Shown here one piece after another: positions 1-8,056 of a stretch of DNA of 64,000 bases (positions are counted from its first letter, which is position 1; each line of letters starts with the position of its first letter). The notes under the pieces were generated by a model. That model did not search any database, was not told where the DNA came from, and saw nothing but the letters and a program-made list of their open reading frames with translations. The DNA is from Bdellovibrionales bacterium (lineage in GTDB: Bacteria > Bdellovibrionota > Bdellovibrionia > Bdellovibrionales > UBA1609), in NCBI GenBank assembly GCA_027459485.1, contig DAIDIG010000007.1, positions 17,070 through 81,069 on the forward strand, read 5' to 3'. Position numbers and translations under genes: made by a program.

Positions 1-1220
1 TAGCCTTCTTTGACCAGCGTTTTTTTTATCGGATCGGCCATCCCGTACAACATTTGGATTTCAAATGCGCGAGAATCGACGCCCAACCGCTTGGCCATGA
101 CGATCGTCGAAGCCATCGATCGCACATTGTGCGTGCCCGCGGCTAGGCGCACCCATTTGTGATTCGTCAGCATGCGCTCGGCACAACGCTCGTAATTGTG
201 GTCGCTTTCGTGCTTATTTGTAAATACGGGGATCGGCCAATCGGCCTGGTCGCTCCATAAGACCTCTTGATCCCAATACGCGCCCTTCACGAGGCGAATT
301 GTTATGGGAGTGCCACGCCGTTTAGCGAATGCGATCAAATTTTCGGTGTCGGCGAGGGCTGAGCGCAGATACGCCTGTACGACGATGCCGAAATGCGGGT
401 ACGAACGGAATTCGTCCTCGAGAAGCAATTCTTGAAACACTTGAAGGGTCATGTCTTTGAAGCGAAACTGCTCCATGTCGACATTGACGAATACGCCGCG
501 TTCGCGCGCGAGCGAAAATATGGGGCGCAGTCGCTCTTTCAAAATGCCCACCGAGTCATCCCAAGCTTTTTCTGAAACTTGCGAATAAAGCGCGGTGAGT
601 TTGACCGAAATATTCACTTTCGGGATCGCCCCTTGATCATCCGTGTCGATTTGGGGGTTTGTCCTCCAAGTTTCGGCGTCTCGACATAGTTTTTGGATGA
701 GATCCATGTAGCGCGTTTGATATTCGAGAGCTTCTTTTTCAGACAAAGTCGCTTCGCCGAGAAGGTCGGCGGTGAAGCAGAGAGAATTCTCGCGCGCCTT
801 TCTGAGAAGCGGCAGCGCCGCATCGGGGTTTTCGCCTGTGATGAACATCTTCGCCATCTGCGTGACATTTTTTCGAATCGCGCCAGCCATCAAGCCAGGG
901 GCGAGTGAACCCACACCCAAACCAAAACTCAAAATTCCGGCGTCGGCGCCGAGGTCGGCGAAATATTCTTTCAGATGGCGGGCGACTTCCGAGCTCGACG
1001 TCAGGTACGGCAGCACATCCACGAAACGAAACATGCGCGTCTTGAACTGTTCATTTTTCATGCTCCAGTCCATGATTCGGCCGTACCACCAGTCTTTATT
1101 GAAGATTGATGACGAATCGTTTTCGATCATTTGAAAAATACGTTCACCAACTTGTAGAACTTCGGCTTCAAAATCGCGGGTGTTTACGGCGGGGGCGGCT
1201 GTTTCAATTTCGTTGTTCAT
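1..1220 (-). CDS. putA: Proline dehydrogenase domain of PutA, N-terminal part only
   Basis: Proline catabolism enzyme that oxidises proline to pyrroline-5-carboxylate with FAD. The visible 406 codons translate without a stop and run off the left edge of the window. They carry the proline dehydrogenase barrel motifs in order: FTADLLGEA near residue 150, NISVKLTALYSQ, VNVDMEQF, VVQAYLRSA, RLVKGAYWD, NKHESDHNYE, AAGTHNVRS and QMLYGMA. These are the substrate and FAD-binding segments of the PutA/PRODH family. A C-terminal aldehyde dehydrogenase half, usual in bifunctional PutA, would lie outside the window and is inferred. The ATG at 1218-1220 lies inside the last codons of the upstream exported-protein gene, a 17-base overlap that implies co-translation. 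Confidence 0.93.
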   Translation of the reverse strand, partial: MNNEIETAAPAVNTRDFEAEVLQVGERIFQMIENDSSSIFNKDWWYGRIMDWSMKNEQFKTRMFRFVDVLPYLTSSSEVARHLKEYFADLGADAGILSFGLGVGSLAPGLMAGAIRKNVTQMAKMFITGENPDAALPLLRKARENSLCFTADLLGEATLSEKEALEYQTRYMDLIQKLCRDAETWRTNPQIDTDDQGAIPKVNISVKLTALYSQVSEKAWDDSVGILKERLRPIFSLARERGVFVNVDMEQFRFKDMTLQVFQELLLEDEFRSYPHFGIVVQAYLRSALADTENLIAFAKRRGTPITIRLVKGAYWDQEVLWSDQADWPIPVFTNKHESDHNYERCAERMLTNHKWVRLAAGTHNVRSMASTIVMAKRLGVDSRAFEIQMLYGMADPIKKTLVKEG

Positions 1221-2295
1221 AGCCCACGTTTTCTAGGAGCGACACCACCTCGTCAATATGATTTTGTGGCACGACGGCGAGCATGCTTTTGTGATTGGCG
1301 AGTGAAGCTTCGATACTGTTGGCGATTGCGGCGCTTTTGCCGCGAATGAAGCTGACTCCGAGTGGGAAGACGCGTTGATACCAGGGCGTTAACTTTAAGT
1401 TGGGTGCGGTCAGGCTATAGCGCATGGCGAATCGGTATGTCGAGGCGGCGGTTATTAGCCACTCGGCGCCCAACGTTAGGTCTTGCGGCACGTGGCCTGA
1501 TATTCCGACAAATAAAGCCGTCAGTCCCCAAGTTACCGTTGACCCGATAGAATCGAGGTGTTCCCAACCACTGGGCGAATAATTCGCGTCGAGCACCACT
1601 GTTTTCTCAGATCCATCGGCGCCATGTCCGGCTATCGGATTCTTAGCTTGGCTGTACATTTTTAGTACACCGGGGTCATCCAGCTGGCTGTAGCTGCCGT
1701 AAAAGCGCGAAATGATACGTCGGGCAAGCCGCTGGGCCAGTCGAAATTTCTTCGGCTGCGTTCGATCCTTTGATTTTCGGCGCCATCGTCGCAACACTCT
1801 TTCGCGAATGATCGAGCCTAATGCGGAGCCGTAGCCTGTTAGGCCGACTTGTTCAAAATGGCCCATCAGAGAAGTAAGGGACTGATCGGCGGCTTCGGCG
1901 TCATCGGCCTGGCGCCCGGGCGTCATAACAACAAGAAATTTTGTCTTCCCATCAACGACTTTGCTTAGCACATGAACCCGGTAATAAGTCGTGGCCTTCT
2001 GCAGCGCACTTTGAAGCTCACGATTCGAAGCTGGGTCAAATCGAGTGTCTGATTTCAAATCACTCTGCAAAAGTTCATAGCAAGTAGGGGAGGCGTTGCT
2101 CGACTGCTCGTTGGGCGTTGACGATTCGCTCGGTTGAGCTGCCGCTTCGCTTACATGGGCCGCCAACGGCGAAATTGATGGCTCGATTGCGAATGCGTCA
2201 GGTTGAATAGTTGTTTCGGCGTGCGCTGGGCTTTGCGGTAGCAGCGACAATGTTGCGATTGCGAAAATAGCGAAAGCAAGTCTAAGGGTTCTCAT
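1204..2295 (-). CDS. Exported protein of unknown function
   Basis: A 363-residue protein I do not recognise. It opens with a clear signal peptide (MRTLRLAFAIFAIATLSLL, cleavage after AHA). I prefer this start to an upstream in-frame one that would add 50 residues of non-membrane sequence before the signal. After an Ala/Ser/Pro-rich linker there is a mixed region with one cysteine (PTCYELL), then a very basic stretch (RRWRRKSKDRTQPKK) and a hydrophobic segment (VTWGLTALFVGISGHVP) that may be a membrane helix. The 3' end overlaps the putA start by 17 bases, so it is probably in one transcript with putA. There is no sequence evidence that it works in proline metabolism. Confidence 0.75.
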   Translation of the reverse strand: MRTLRLAFAIFAIATLSLLPQSPAHAETTIQPDAFAIEPSISPLAAHVSEAAAQPSESSTPNEQSSNASPTCYELLQSDLKSDTRFDPASNRELQSALQKATTYYRVHVLSKVVDGKTKFLVVMTPGRQADDAEAADQSLTSLMGHFEQVGLTGYGSALGSIIRERVLRRWRRKSKDRTQPKKFRLAQRLARRIISRFYGSYSQLDDPGVLKMYSQAKNPIAGHGADGSEKTVVLDANYSPSGWEHLDSIGSTVTWGLTALFVGISGHVPQDLTLGAEWLITAASTYRFAMRYSLTAPNLKLTPWYQRVFPLGVSFIRGKSAAIANSIEASLANHKSMLAVVPQNHIDEVVSLLENVGYEQRN

Positions 2296-2398
2296 CGTGC
2301 AAAAATATAGCAGACCGGCTGGCCACCCGCTACTGACATAAATTGTAAGTAATCCTGAAAAATCTTCCGGCTTTGCTTTGCATTTTTGGAGCATGAAG

Positions 2399-2419
2399 CG
2401 GTGACGTGATTCGTCACCG
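2399..2419. repeat. Perfect inverted repeat in a gene leader
   Basis: CGGTGACG and CGTCACCG form a perfect 8-base inverted repeat around a 5-base spacer. It lies in the 173-base space between ahpD and the next minus-strand gene. No T-run follows on the minus strand, so it looks more like an operator or mRNA hairpin than a simple terminator. Confidence 0.55.
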
Positions 2420-2468
2420 TAGTTGAAAAATCTCCGTGTCGACATGGGTTCATTGAATCTCGCTCAAA

Positions 2469-3032
2469 TTACAGTGACAGAGCCCCCAGAACGGATGAGG
2501 TCAAACGGGCGACGTCGTGGATTTTTTCGACGGAAACCCCAAGTTTTTTGAGCGCCTCAACGTGCGAGGTCACGCATTGCTCACAACCGTTGGCGATAGA
2601 CACCGCGAGCGCCAATATCTCAAATCGTTCACGTCCCATTTTGGGTTGTGCCAGCGATTGCATGCGGAGTTTCGCGGCCCCGTAAGTTTCGTCCGCTGTC
2701 GAATCGGCGTTTCGTAAAAATCGCCGAAACTTATAATATGAATTGAGCATAGTCATGATGGCGGGTATTTCGGTCGCCTCGCGAATGATCTCAGCGGCAG
2801 TCTCCAGATCGGCCATGCCGGCCGGCGCACCGACGTTCAGACGCACAAGTTCGACGCCGACCTCTTTGAATCGCGAATGACCGCGCAACACAGAAAGGCA
2901 TAGCAACAGTAAAGAGTAATCCGCGCCGGCCAAGGTGGAGTCCTCAGCCAGCCGTTTCATATTCATCTTTAGATCTCGCGCAATCGACGTCTCCCGCCCT
3001 TCAAAAAGCGCTTCGATAAATTGCGTGTCCAT
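2469..3032 (-). CDS. ahpD: Alkyl hydroperoxidase AhpD family protein
   Basis: A 187-residue AhpD-fold protein. The active-site motif CEQCVTSH is present with cysteines at about 150 and 153 and histidine at 157, matching the CxxCxxxH signature of the carboxymuconolactone decarboxylase/AhpD superfamily. AhpD proteins reduce the peroxiredoxin AhpC through this thiol pair and have weak peroxidase activity. The gene follows ahpC on the same strand with a 74-base gap, which supports that partnership. The start is the ATG at 3030-3032 because AAGGAG lies just upstream; a longer reading would begin inside the intergenic hairpin region. Confidence 0.9.
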   Translation of the reverse strand: MDTQFIEALFEGRETSIARDLKMNMKRLAEDSTLAGADYSLLLLCLSVLRGHSRFKEVGVELVRLNVGAPAGMADLETAAEIIREATEIPAIMTMLNSYYKFRRFLRNADSTADETYGAAKLRMQSLAQPKMGRERFEILALAVSIANGCEQCVTSHVEALKKLGVSVEKIHDVARLTSSVLGALSL

Positions 3033-3052
3033 GCGATCGTTCTCCTTTGTTA

Positions 3053-3068
3053 GGCCTTGTTCAAGGCC
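3053..3068 (-). other. Hairpin between ahpC and ahpD
   Basis: GGCCTT and AAGGCC pair around a 4-base loop, just upstream of the ahpD ribosome binding site. It has no T-run. A role in mRNA processing or in setting the AhpC:AhpD ratio is possible but only inferred. Confidence 0.4.
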
Positions 3069-3106
3069 GCAGCAAGTCAGCCCTGCTACGGGCCCTGACC
3101 GTGAAC

Positions 3107-3652
3107 TCACGGATTAAGAGTCGCTTCGCCTTTTTGCCAGTTACAGGGGCAAAGTTCATCTGTCTGCAGAGCATCGAGAGTGCGCAGAACTTCTTTGATG
3201 TTGCGACCGACGTTCAGATCGTTGACGCTGACCCAGCGAATGATTGCGTCGGGGTCGACAATAAACGTCGCGCGCAAAGGTACCTTTTCTGTCGGGTGTA
3301 AAATGCCGAGCGCTTCGCTGAGATCTTTCTTGTTGTCGGCAAGCATCGGGAACTTGAGGTCTTTTAAATCTTCATGATGCTGTCGCCATGCGAGGTGAAC
3401 GAATTGCGAATCGGTGCTGGCCCCGAGAATTTGTGCTTCGCGATCGCGAAATTCCGGCAGAGCCCGGTTGAATTCGGCGATTTCGGTCGGGCAAACGAAT
3501 GTGAAATCCATCGGCCAAAAAAACACCACCGTCCATTTACCTTTCAGGTCGGAGTTTGAAACCTCTTTGAATTCGCGGCCTTTTTCGAGGCTGACGACCG
3601 AGTTGAGTTTAAATTCGGGGAACTTCTCTCCAACCGACATAATTCGAGCCAT
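3107..3652 (-). CDS. ahpC: Peroxiredoxin AhpC
   Basis: A 181-residue typical 2-Cys peroxiredoxin that reduces hydrogen peroxide, organic hydroperoxides and possibly peroxynitrite in the cytoplasm. The peroxidatic cysteine is C54 in the motif FTFVCPTEI, preceded by FFWPMDF. The resolving cysteine is C168 or C170 in ELCPCNW near the C terminus. Length is usual for AhpC. A strong Shine-Dalgarno (CAGGAGGA) precedes the ATG. It is divergent from oxyR with an OxyR-type half-site in the shared 100-base region, and is followed by ahpD, so induction by oxidised OxyR is likely. No ahpF is present here; AhpD is the likely electron donor. Confidence 0.95.
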   Translation of the reverse strand: MARIMSVGEKFPEFKLNSVVSLEKGREFKEVSNSDLKGKWTVVFFWPMDFTFVCPTEIAEFNRALPEFRDREAQILGASTDSQFVHLAWRQHHEDLKDLKFPMLADNKKDLSEALGILHPTEKVPLRATFIVDPDAIIRWVSVNDLNVGRNIKEVLRTLDALQTDELCPCNWQKGEATLNP

Positions 3653-3727
3653 AATAAATCCTCCTGTTTGTTTCTTAAGAATAGCGGTTAATAGAATATA
3701 AATAAAATGGATAATATTGATTAAAAT

Positions 3728-3742
3728 ATAGTTATTAACTAT
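3728..3742. promoter_or_regulatory. OxyR-type half-site between ahpC and oxyR
   Basis: ATAG-N7-CTAT (ATAGTTATTAACTAT) matches one half of the OxyR recognition pattern ATAG-N7-CTAT-N7-ATAG-N7-CTAT. The second half, expected 7 bases to the left, is degenerate. The site is about 75 bases upstream of ahpC, where an activator would sit, and 10 bases before the oxyR start, which fits autorepression. Confidence 0.6.
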
Positions 3743-3752
3743 AATCAGGACG

Positions 3753-4733
3753 ATGACGCTGACTCAACTAGAATACATAATAGCCGTATCCGAATTGCGC
3801 AGTTTTTATCGCGCGGCTGAAAAGTGCCATGTCACCCAACCTACCTTAAGCCAGCAGATTAAAAAGCTTGAAGACATTTTCGGCGCCAAAATATTCGATC
3901 GATCGAGAAAGCCCGTGGAGCTGACCCCAGCCGGCGTAACTCTGGTGACGCAGGCTCGACGCGTGCTGGCTGAAGCCGCGACAATGAGGCGCATTATCGA
4001 CGAAGGGGCGACCCCGACGTTGAGCGGAGACGTCCGCCTGGCGATTATCCCCACACTCGCGCCGTTTTTATTGCCGCGCTTGGTGCGCACGTTGCGCGAC
4101 ATCCACCCGGCTCTCACATTACATATCGAAGAGGTTCAAACTGAAACGATCGTCGAGAGGGTATTGAGTGGCGCACTTGATCTCGGCATCATGGCCACAC
4201 CCTACGATGAGCCCAAGCTGAGCGAGCAACCAGTTTTTTATGAACCAATTTATCTTTACTACTCGCCGGGGCACCCGATCGGCGCAAAAAATCGTGTGCA
4301 GGCAAGCGAGCTGAATCGAAATGAGGTGCATGTTTTGGCCGATGGGCACTGTTTTCGCGATCAAGCGTTAAAACTTTGCCGCGCGCGCGACCGCCAATCG
4401 CGCAAGACTCTATCCGGTCAGCGGGATCATAATTCGCTGGATTTTGCCGGAGGCAGTTTACACACGCTCAAAGCATTGGTGGATATTGTGGGCGGCTACA
4501 CGTTACTCCCTTGGTTTGCCTGCCATGAGTTTCTCGATACTAAGGACAAGGGGCGCGTTCGGCCGTTTCATTCGCCGGAGCCAGCGCGAGAAGTCAGTAT
4601 CGTGACCCGCGCGCATGATTTAAAGGCTCGACCCACGGCCGCTGTTGCCGAGGCGATTCAGCGATCGCTGCCAAAAGATCTTCTCGAGTTTCAAAACAAA
4701 AAGAAAACCGTGTTGCCCATACTGCGACCCTAG
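3753..4733 (+). CDS. oxyR: Hydrogen-peroxide sensor, LysR-type regulator OxyR
   Basis: A 326-residue LysR-type regulator. The N-terminal winged helix-turn-helix is evident (MTLTQLEYIIAVSEL, then VTQPTLSQQIKKLE). The effector domain contains C200 and C209 in GHCFRDQALKLC, the same 9-residue spacing as the redox-active C199/C208 pair of E. coli OxyR (CLRDQAMGFC). That pair forms a disulphide on exposure to peroxide and switches the tetramer to an activator. Divergent placement from ahpCD and the box at 3728-3742 make ahpCD the obvious local target. About 20 residues longer than the E. coli protein at the C terminus. Confidence 0.94.
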   Translation: MTLTQLEYIIAVSELRSFYRAAEKCHVTQPTLSQQIKKLEDIFGAKIFDRSRKPVELTPAGVTLVTQARRVLAEAATMRRIIDEGATPTLSGDVRLAIIPTLAPFLLPRLVRTLRDIHPALTLHIEEVQTETIVERVLSGALDLGIMATPYDEPKLSEQPVFYEPIYLYYSPGHPIGAKNRVQASELNRNEVHVLADGHCFRDQALKLCRARDRQSRKTLSGQRDHNSLDFAGGSLHTLKALVDIVGGYTLLPWFACHEFLDTKDKGRVRPFHSPEPAREVSIVTRAHDLKARPTAAVAEAIQRSLPKDLLEFQNKKKTVLPILRP

Positions 4734-4769
4734 GTTAGGCTTGTCGTACAACAGTAATGCGGAGGACTC

Positions 4770-5513
4770 ATGACAACGAATCGAAATGTACATTTTGGGG
4801 TAGCCTTTTTTCTTGGAGCTTTGGCAGTGACGCTGACCGGCTGCACGAAGGCGGATCTAAGCAGCAAGAAGAGCAAGTATAGTTATGCGATCGGTGTGCA
4901 GATCGGAAAAAACTTGAAACAGCAGAACATTGATCTTGACCCAAAGGCATTCGCTGCTGGCGTCGAAGATATGTACGCGGGTGAAAAGCCACGCCTGAGC
5001 GACGACGAGAGAATGGCGGCGCTTCGCGAAATGACTCAAGGTCTGCAAATGAAGCAGGCGGCCAAGGCACAAGAGAACGAAAAAACTGGAGAAGCATTCT
5101 TGGCGCAAAATAAGTCTAAACCGGGGTGGAAGGTGACCAGCTCAGGATTGCAATATCACATGGTGCGTGACGGATCAGGTAAACAGCCCACAGCCAACGA
5201 CAATGTCGAGGTGAATTACGAGGGCAAGCTGATCAACGGTAAAGTGTTCGATAGCTCATACGAGCGTCATCAGCCGGCGACGTTTCCAGTGAATGCCGTG
5301 ATTCCAGGCTGGCGCGAAGCCTTGCAATTGATGAAGCCAGGTTCGAAATACGAACTCGCTATCCCGCCGCAACTCGCTTATGGCCCTCAAGGCAGTTCCG
5401 TCATACCTGGCAATTCTGTGTTGTTGTTTACTGTTGAGCTTTTAAAAGTATTGCCGGGTTCGGGCGCTTCGGCCCAGGCTGGCCATCACGCGAAGAAGCA
5501 TAAACATAAATAA
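4770..5513 (+). CDS. FKBP-type peptidyl-prolyl isomerase lipoprotein (Mip/FkpA-like)
   Basis: A 247-residue envelope foldase. The lipobox LTGC (C25) follows a hydrophobic signal, so it should be a lipoprotein. Residues 30-115 form the helical dimerisation region of Mip/FkpA proteins (SYAIGVQIGKNLK...DDERMAALREM). The FKBP domain follows, with conserved YEGKLINGKVFDSSY, VIPGWREALQLMKPG and PPQLAYGP. The tail is Lys/His-rich (HHAKKHKHK), which is unusual. FKBPs isomerise prolyl bonds of periplasmic or outer-membrane proteins. A good Shine-Dalgarno (GCGGAGGA) sets the start. It stands alone, convergent with the next gene. Confidence 0.92.
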   Translation: MTTNRNVHFGVAFFLGALAVTLTGCTKADLSSKKSKYSYAIGVQIGKNLKQQNIDLDPKAFAAGVEDMYAGEKPRLSDDERMAALREMTQGLQMKQAAKAQENEKTGEAFLAQNKSKPGWKVTSSGLQYHMVRDGSGKQPTANDNVEVNYEGKLINGKVFDSSYERHQPATFPVNAVIPGWREALQLMKPGSKYELAIPPQLAYGPQGSSVIPGNSVLLFTVELLKVLPGSGASAQAGHHAKKHKHK

Positions 5514-5522
5514 ATCACCAAG

Positions 5523-5548
5523 CGTAAAATGCGATTGCGCTTTTTACG
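5523..5548. terminator. Bidirectional terminator-like hairpin
   Basis: CGTAAAA and TTTTACG are a perfect 7-base inverted repeat around 12 bases, lying between two convergent genes; the right arm covers the stop codon of the minus-strand gene. The A/T composition of the arms gives a T-tract in both directions. Confidence 0.5.
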
Positions 5549-6542
5549 AAAGTTTTAAATCCACCACGACTGGGTAATGATCGGATGGCAATTGGCCGCG
5601 CTCTTCAAGCGAGCGTGGCCATTGGGCGCGGTGGCCCAATTCATTTTTGAAATAGTGAACCGACGCCGATGCAACCCTACCTGCCAAGGCGGGTGAGACA
5701 AAAATATAATCGAGCTGTAAAAATGTCTGCTGGCCAAGGGGGTTGATTTGGACTTGTGTGAATCGTTCTTCGTGAGGCACCCCTAAAATATCAAGAGCTT
5801 CGGCAAGATCGGTTTGTTCGTGGAGCTGCACGAATTCCGGTTCTGTATTGTTCTTAGAAGCGATGCCGTTGAAATCACCGCTCACCACGACGGGTACGGT
5901 CGCCGGTAATTCGCGGCGAACTTCATTGTAGAGTTCGATCAGCGTTCTCGTTTCGGCCCGACGGCGCAATTTGCCTTCCGGGTCTATCCCGTCTGGGTCG
6001 AGCTTCGACTTTAAATGGGAGAGCAGTATCACTAAACGCGGTGAATTTTCGCCGGGCCTGAAGAGCCGCAATTCGGCGACATCCCGCGAGAAATAATGGG
6101 ATTTGCCCCCGGCCGCTGTTTGCGTCTCATGCGGATAAAGAAAATGCAGCGGACGGTCGCGATGGCTGAGTAAGATGACTTTGTCCTCGAGATCGCGGCG
6201 GACTAAGTACCCCACGTCGATACCTCGATGTGAATTGCCTTCTTTTAAATACGCCGCGTAGCGCGAGCTTAAAAAATGTTGATTGAAGTTCTCGAGCGAC
6301 TCGACGCCGCCGACTTCATTCAGCATCAAGATGTCGGGCGCCATGTCTTCAATCACTCTGGCAAGCTGCCAGACTTTTGCTAATGGCTTATTCGGGGTGG
6401 TTGAACTTGAAAACTTTTGCCATTCCGATTGGGTCACTTTCGAGAGGTCTTGCCCCTGGTACAAATCGAGGAATAAAAAAAGATTCTCGACGTTGAACTG
6501 GACGAGGCGTAATCTTTGTTCGCTGTTTGAAATATCTGACAC
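5544..6542 (-). CDS. Endonuclease/exonuclease/phosphatase family protein
   Basis: A 332-residue member of the metal-dependent EEP fold. The order of motifs is typical: RLVQFNVENLF near the N terminus, the metal-binding glutamate in ILMLNEVGG, GDFNG near residue 210, and the terminal SDHYPVVVDL containing the catalytic aspartate and histidine. Families in this fold cleave phosphodiester bonds in DNA, RNA, nucleotides or phosphoinositides; the substrate cannot be assigned from sequence. No signal peptide, so presumably cytoplasmic. The start is GTG with no clear Shine-Dalgarno. Only 11 bases separate it from the divergent aminopeptidase gene, so promoters of one must lie inside the other. Confidence 0.85.
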   Translation of the reverse strand: MSDISNSEQRLRLVQFNVENLFLFLDLYQGQDLSKVTQSEWQKFSSSTTPNKPLAKVWQLARVIEDMAPDILMLNEVGGVESLENFNQHFLSSRYAAYLKEGNSHRGIDVGYLVRRDLEDKVILLSHRDRPLHFLYPHETQTAAGGKSHYFSRDVAELRLFRPGENSPRLVILLSHLKSKLDPDGIDPEGKLRRRAETRTLIELYNEVRRELPATVPVVVSGDFNGIASKNNTEPEFVQLHEQTDLAEALDILGVPHEERFTQVQINPLGQQTFLQLDYIFVSPALAGRVASASVHYFKNELGHRAQWPRSLEERGQLPSDHYPVVVDLKLS

Positions 6543-6553
6543 AAGGTCATTCT

Positions 6554-8056
6554 ATGTTGCAATTGAGTTTGGAGCAAACAACCCGTCGAGCTCTTGAAAA
6601 CCCGCTTCTCAGGACGCGCTGGAACGTGGCTGGCAGCTCGACGAAACGCGGTCACCAAATTGTTATTTCGGGTTCTGACAAAATGAAGAACCGAGATGAC
6701 GGGCAAGCCCTGTGTGTGTCCCGTGCCGCTTTTGAGCGGGCCGACGGAAGTGAAACTCGCGGCCACGACAAACGTCTTCTTATCTCCGACTACGCCCGCG
6801 TGCGTGACATGACGGGTTCATTCTGGCGTTCGCACAAACCCACCGGTTCGGTACATGTTCACCTTGTTGAGTTGAGCGATGAAGAAATTCTCGGTGCCCT
6901 GGTCGGAATCGGCCTTGCCGCCTACGCGTTTCGCAATTTCGTGCGCGAGCGCGATGAGAAAGATGCCCAAGTTCAACTTTCGATTTCAAAAGACAAGGGG
7001 CCTATCGAACGTGAGCTGATCGATACGGCGCAAGCGATCGCGACCGGCATGAATCTCGCGCGGCATATCGCGAATTTGCCGGCCGCTGTAGCCAACCCCG
7101 ACGCCTTAGCAAAGTTTTTTAAAAAATATTTCGGAGCGCGCCCAGGTGTCTCAGTCGATGTTTGGGGAGTGGACCGTTTGCAAAAGGAAAAAATGGGTTT
7201 GCTTCTCGCGGTGGGGCAGGGCTCTCAATGGGGTTCGCGTCTTGTCCATTTACGCTACCGGCCCGGTGGTAAAGGCTCGTCTCGTCGGCGCGCAAGCGAA
7301 ACGCGCCCCTTGGCGTTTGTTGGCAAAGGTGTGACGTTCGACACCGGCGGTTTGGATATCAAACCGGCGTCAGGGATGCGGCTAATGAAAAAGGATGTCT
7401 CGGGCGCGGCTATTGTCGCGGGCCTGTGCGATTTTGTATCGCGGGCGCGATTGAATACTCCCTGCGACTTTTACTTACCGCTCGCTGAAAATTCCGTTTC
7501 AGACCGCGCTATGCGGCCGGGTGACGTATTTCTTTCACGCGCCGGTCATTACGTCGAAATCGACAATACCGACGCCGAAGGGCGTCTAGTCATGGCCGAT
7601 GCCTTTGACGTGGCATTGACCCAGTCGAAAGCGGATGCTCCCGAAGCTTTGGTCGACGTTTCAACTTTAACGGGTGCCATGCGCGTGGCGGTGGGGCTCG
7701 ATGTCGCCGGTTTCTTTTCAAACGATGACGAGTTGGCGGCAGAGGCCGAACAGGCCGCGCAAAAAATGGGCGAATTGGCTTGGCGCATGCCGCTTGTTAA
7801 AAAATACGAGAAGTTTTTGAGTTCACAATTCGCTGATTTTAAAAATTCGTCAGATAGCGGATTCGGCGGCGCCATTACGGCGGCGTTATTTTTGCAAAAA
7901 TTCATTCGAGCCAAAGACCCGCGAGCCGAGCGCGAAATCCCGTGGCTGCATTTCGACGTCATGGCATGGAACAACTCAGGCGATGGCGCAATGGCTGAAG
8001 GTTCAAACGCACAGACGCTGCAAATTCTTATCGGGATGTTGTTGCGTAGAGCTTGA
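6554..8056 (+). CDS. Leucyl aminopeptidase, M17 family
   Basis: A 500-residue M17 metallopeptidase that removes N-terminal residues from peptides in the cytoplasm. The C-terminal catalytic domain has the two-metal site signatures: FVGKGVTFDTGGLDIKP, RLMKKDVSGAA, and the family hallmark NTDAEGRLVMADA. The N-terminal macro-like domain is divergent, as usual. I start at the ATG at 6554; an upstream in-frame start would overlap the divergent gene. The 3' end overlaps the convergent SleB-like gene by 29 bases. Confidence 0.92.
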   Translation: MLQLSLEQTTRRALENPLLRTRWNVAGSSTKRGHQIVISGSDKMKNRDDGQALCVSRAAFERADGSETRGHDKRLLISDYARVRDMTGSFWRSHKPTGSVHVHLVELSDEEILGALVGIGLAAYAFRNFVRERDEKDAQVQLSISKDKGPIERELIDTAQAIATGMNLARHIANLPAAVANPDALAKFFKKYFGARPGVSVDVWGVDRLQKEKMGLLLAVGQGSQWGSRLVHLRYRPGGKGSSRRRASETRPLAFVGKGVTFDTGGLDIKPASGMRLMKKDVSGAAIVAGLCDFVSRARLNTPCDFYLPLAENSVSDRAMRPGDVFLSRAGHYVEIDNTDAEGRLVMADAFDVALTQSKADAPEALVDVSTLTGAMRVAVGLDVAGFFSNDDELAAEAEQAAQKMGELAWRMPLVKKYEKFLSSQFADFKNSSDSGFGGAITAALFLQKFIRAKDPRAEREIPWLHFDVMAWNNSGDGAMAEGSNAQTLQILIGMLLRRA

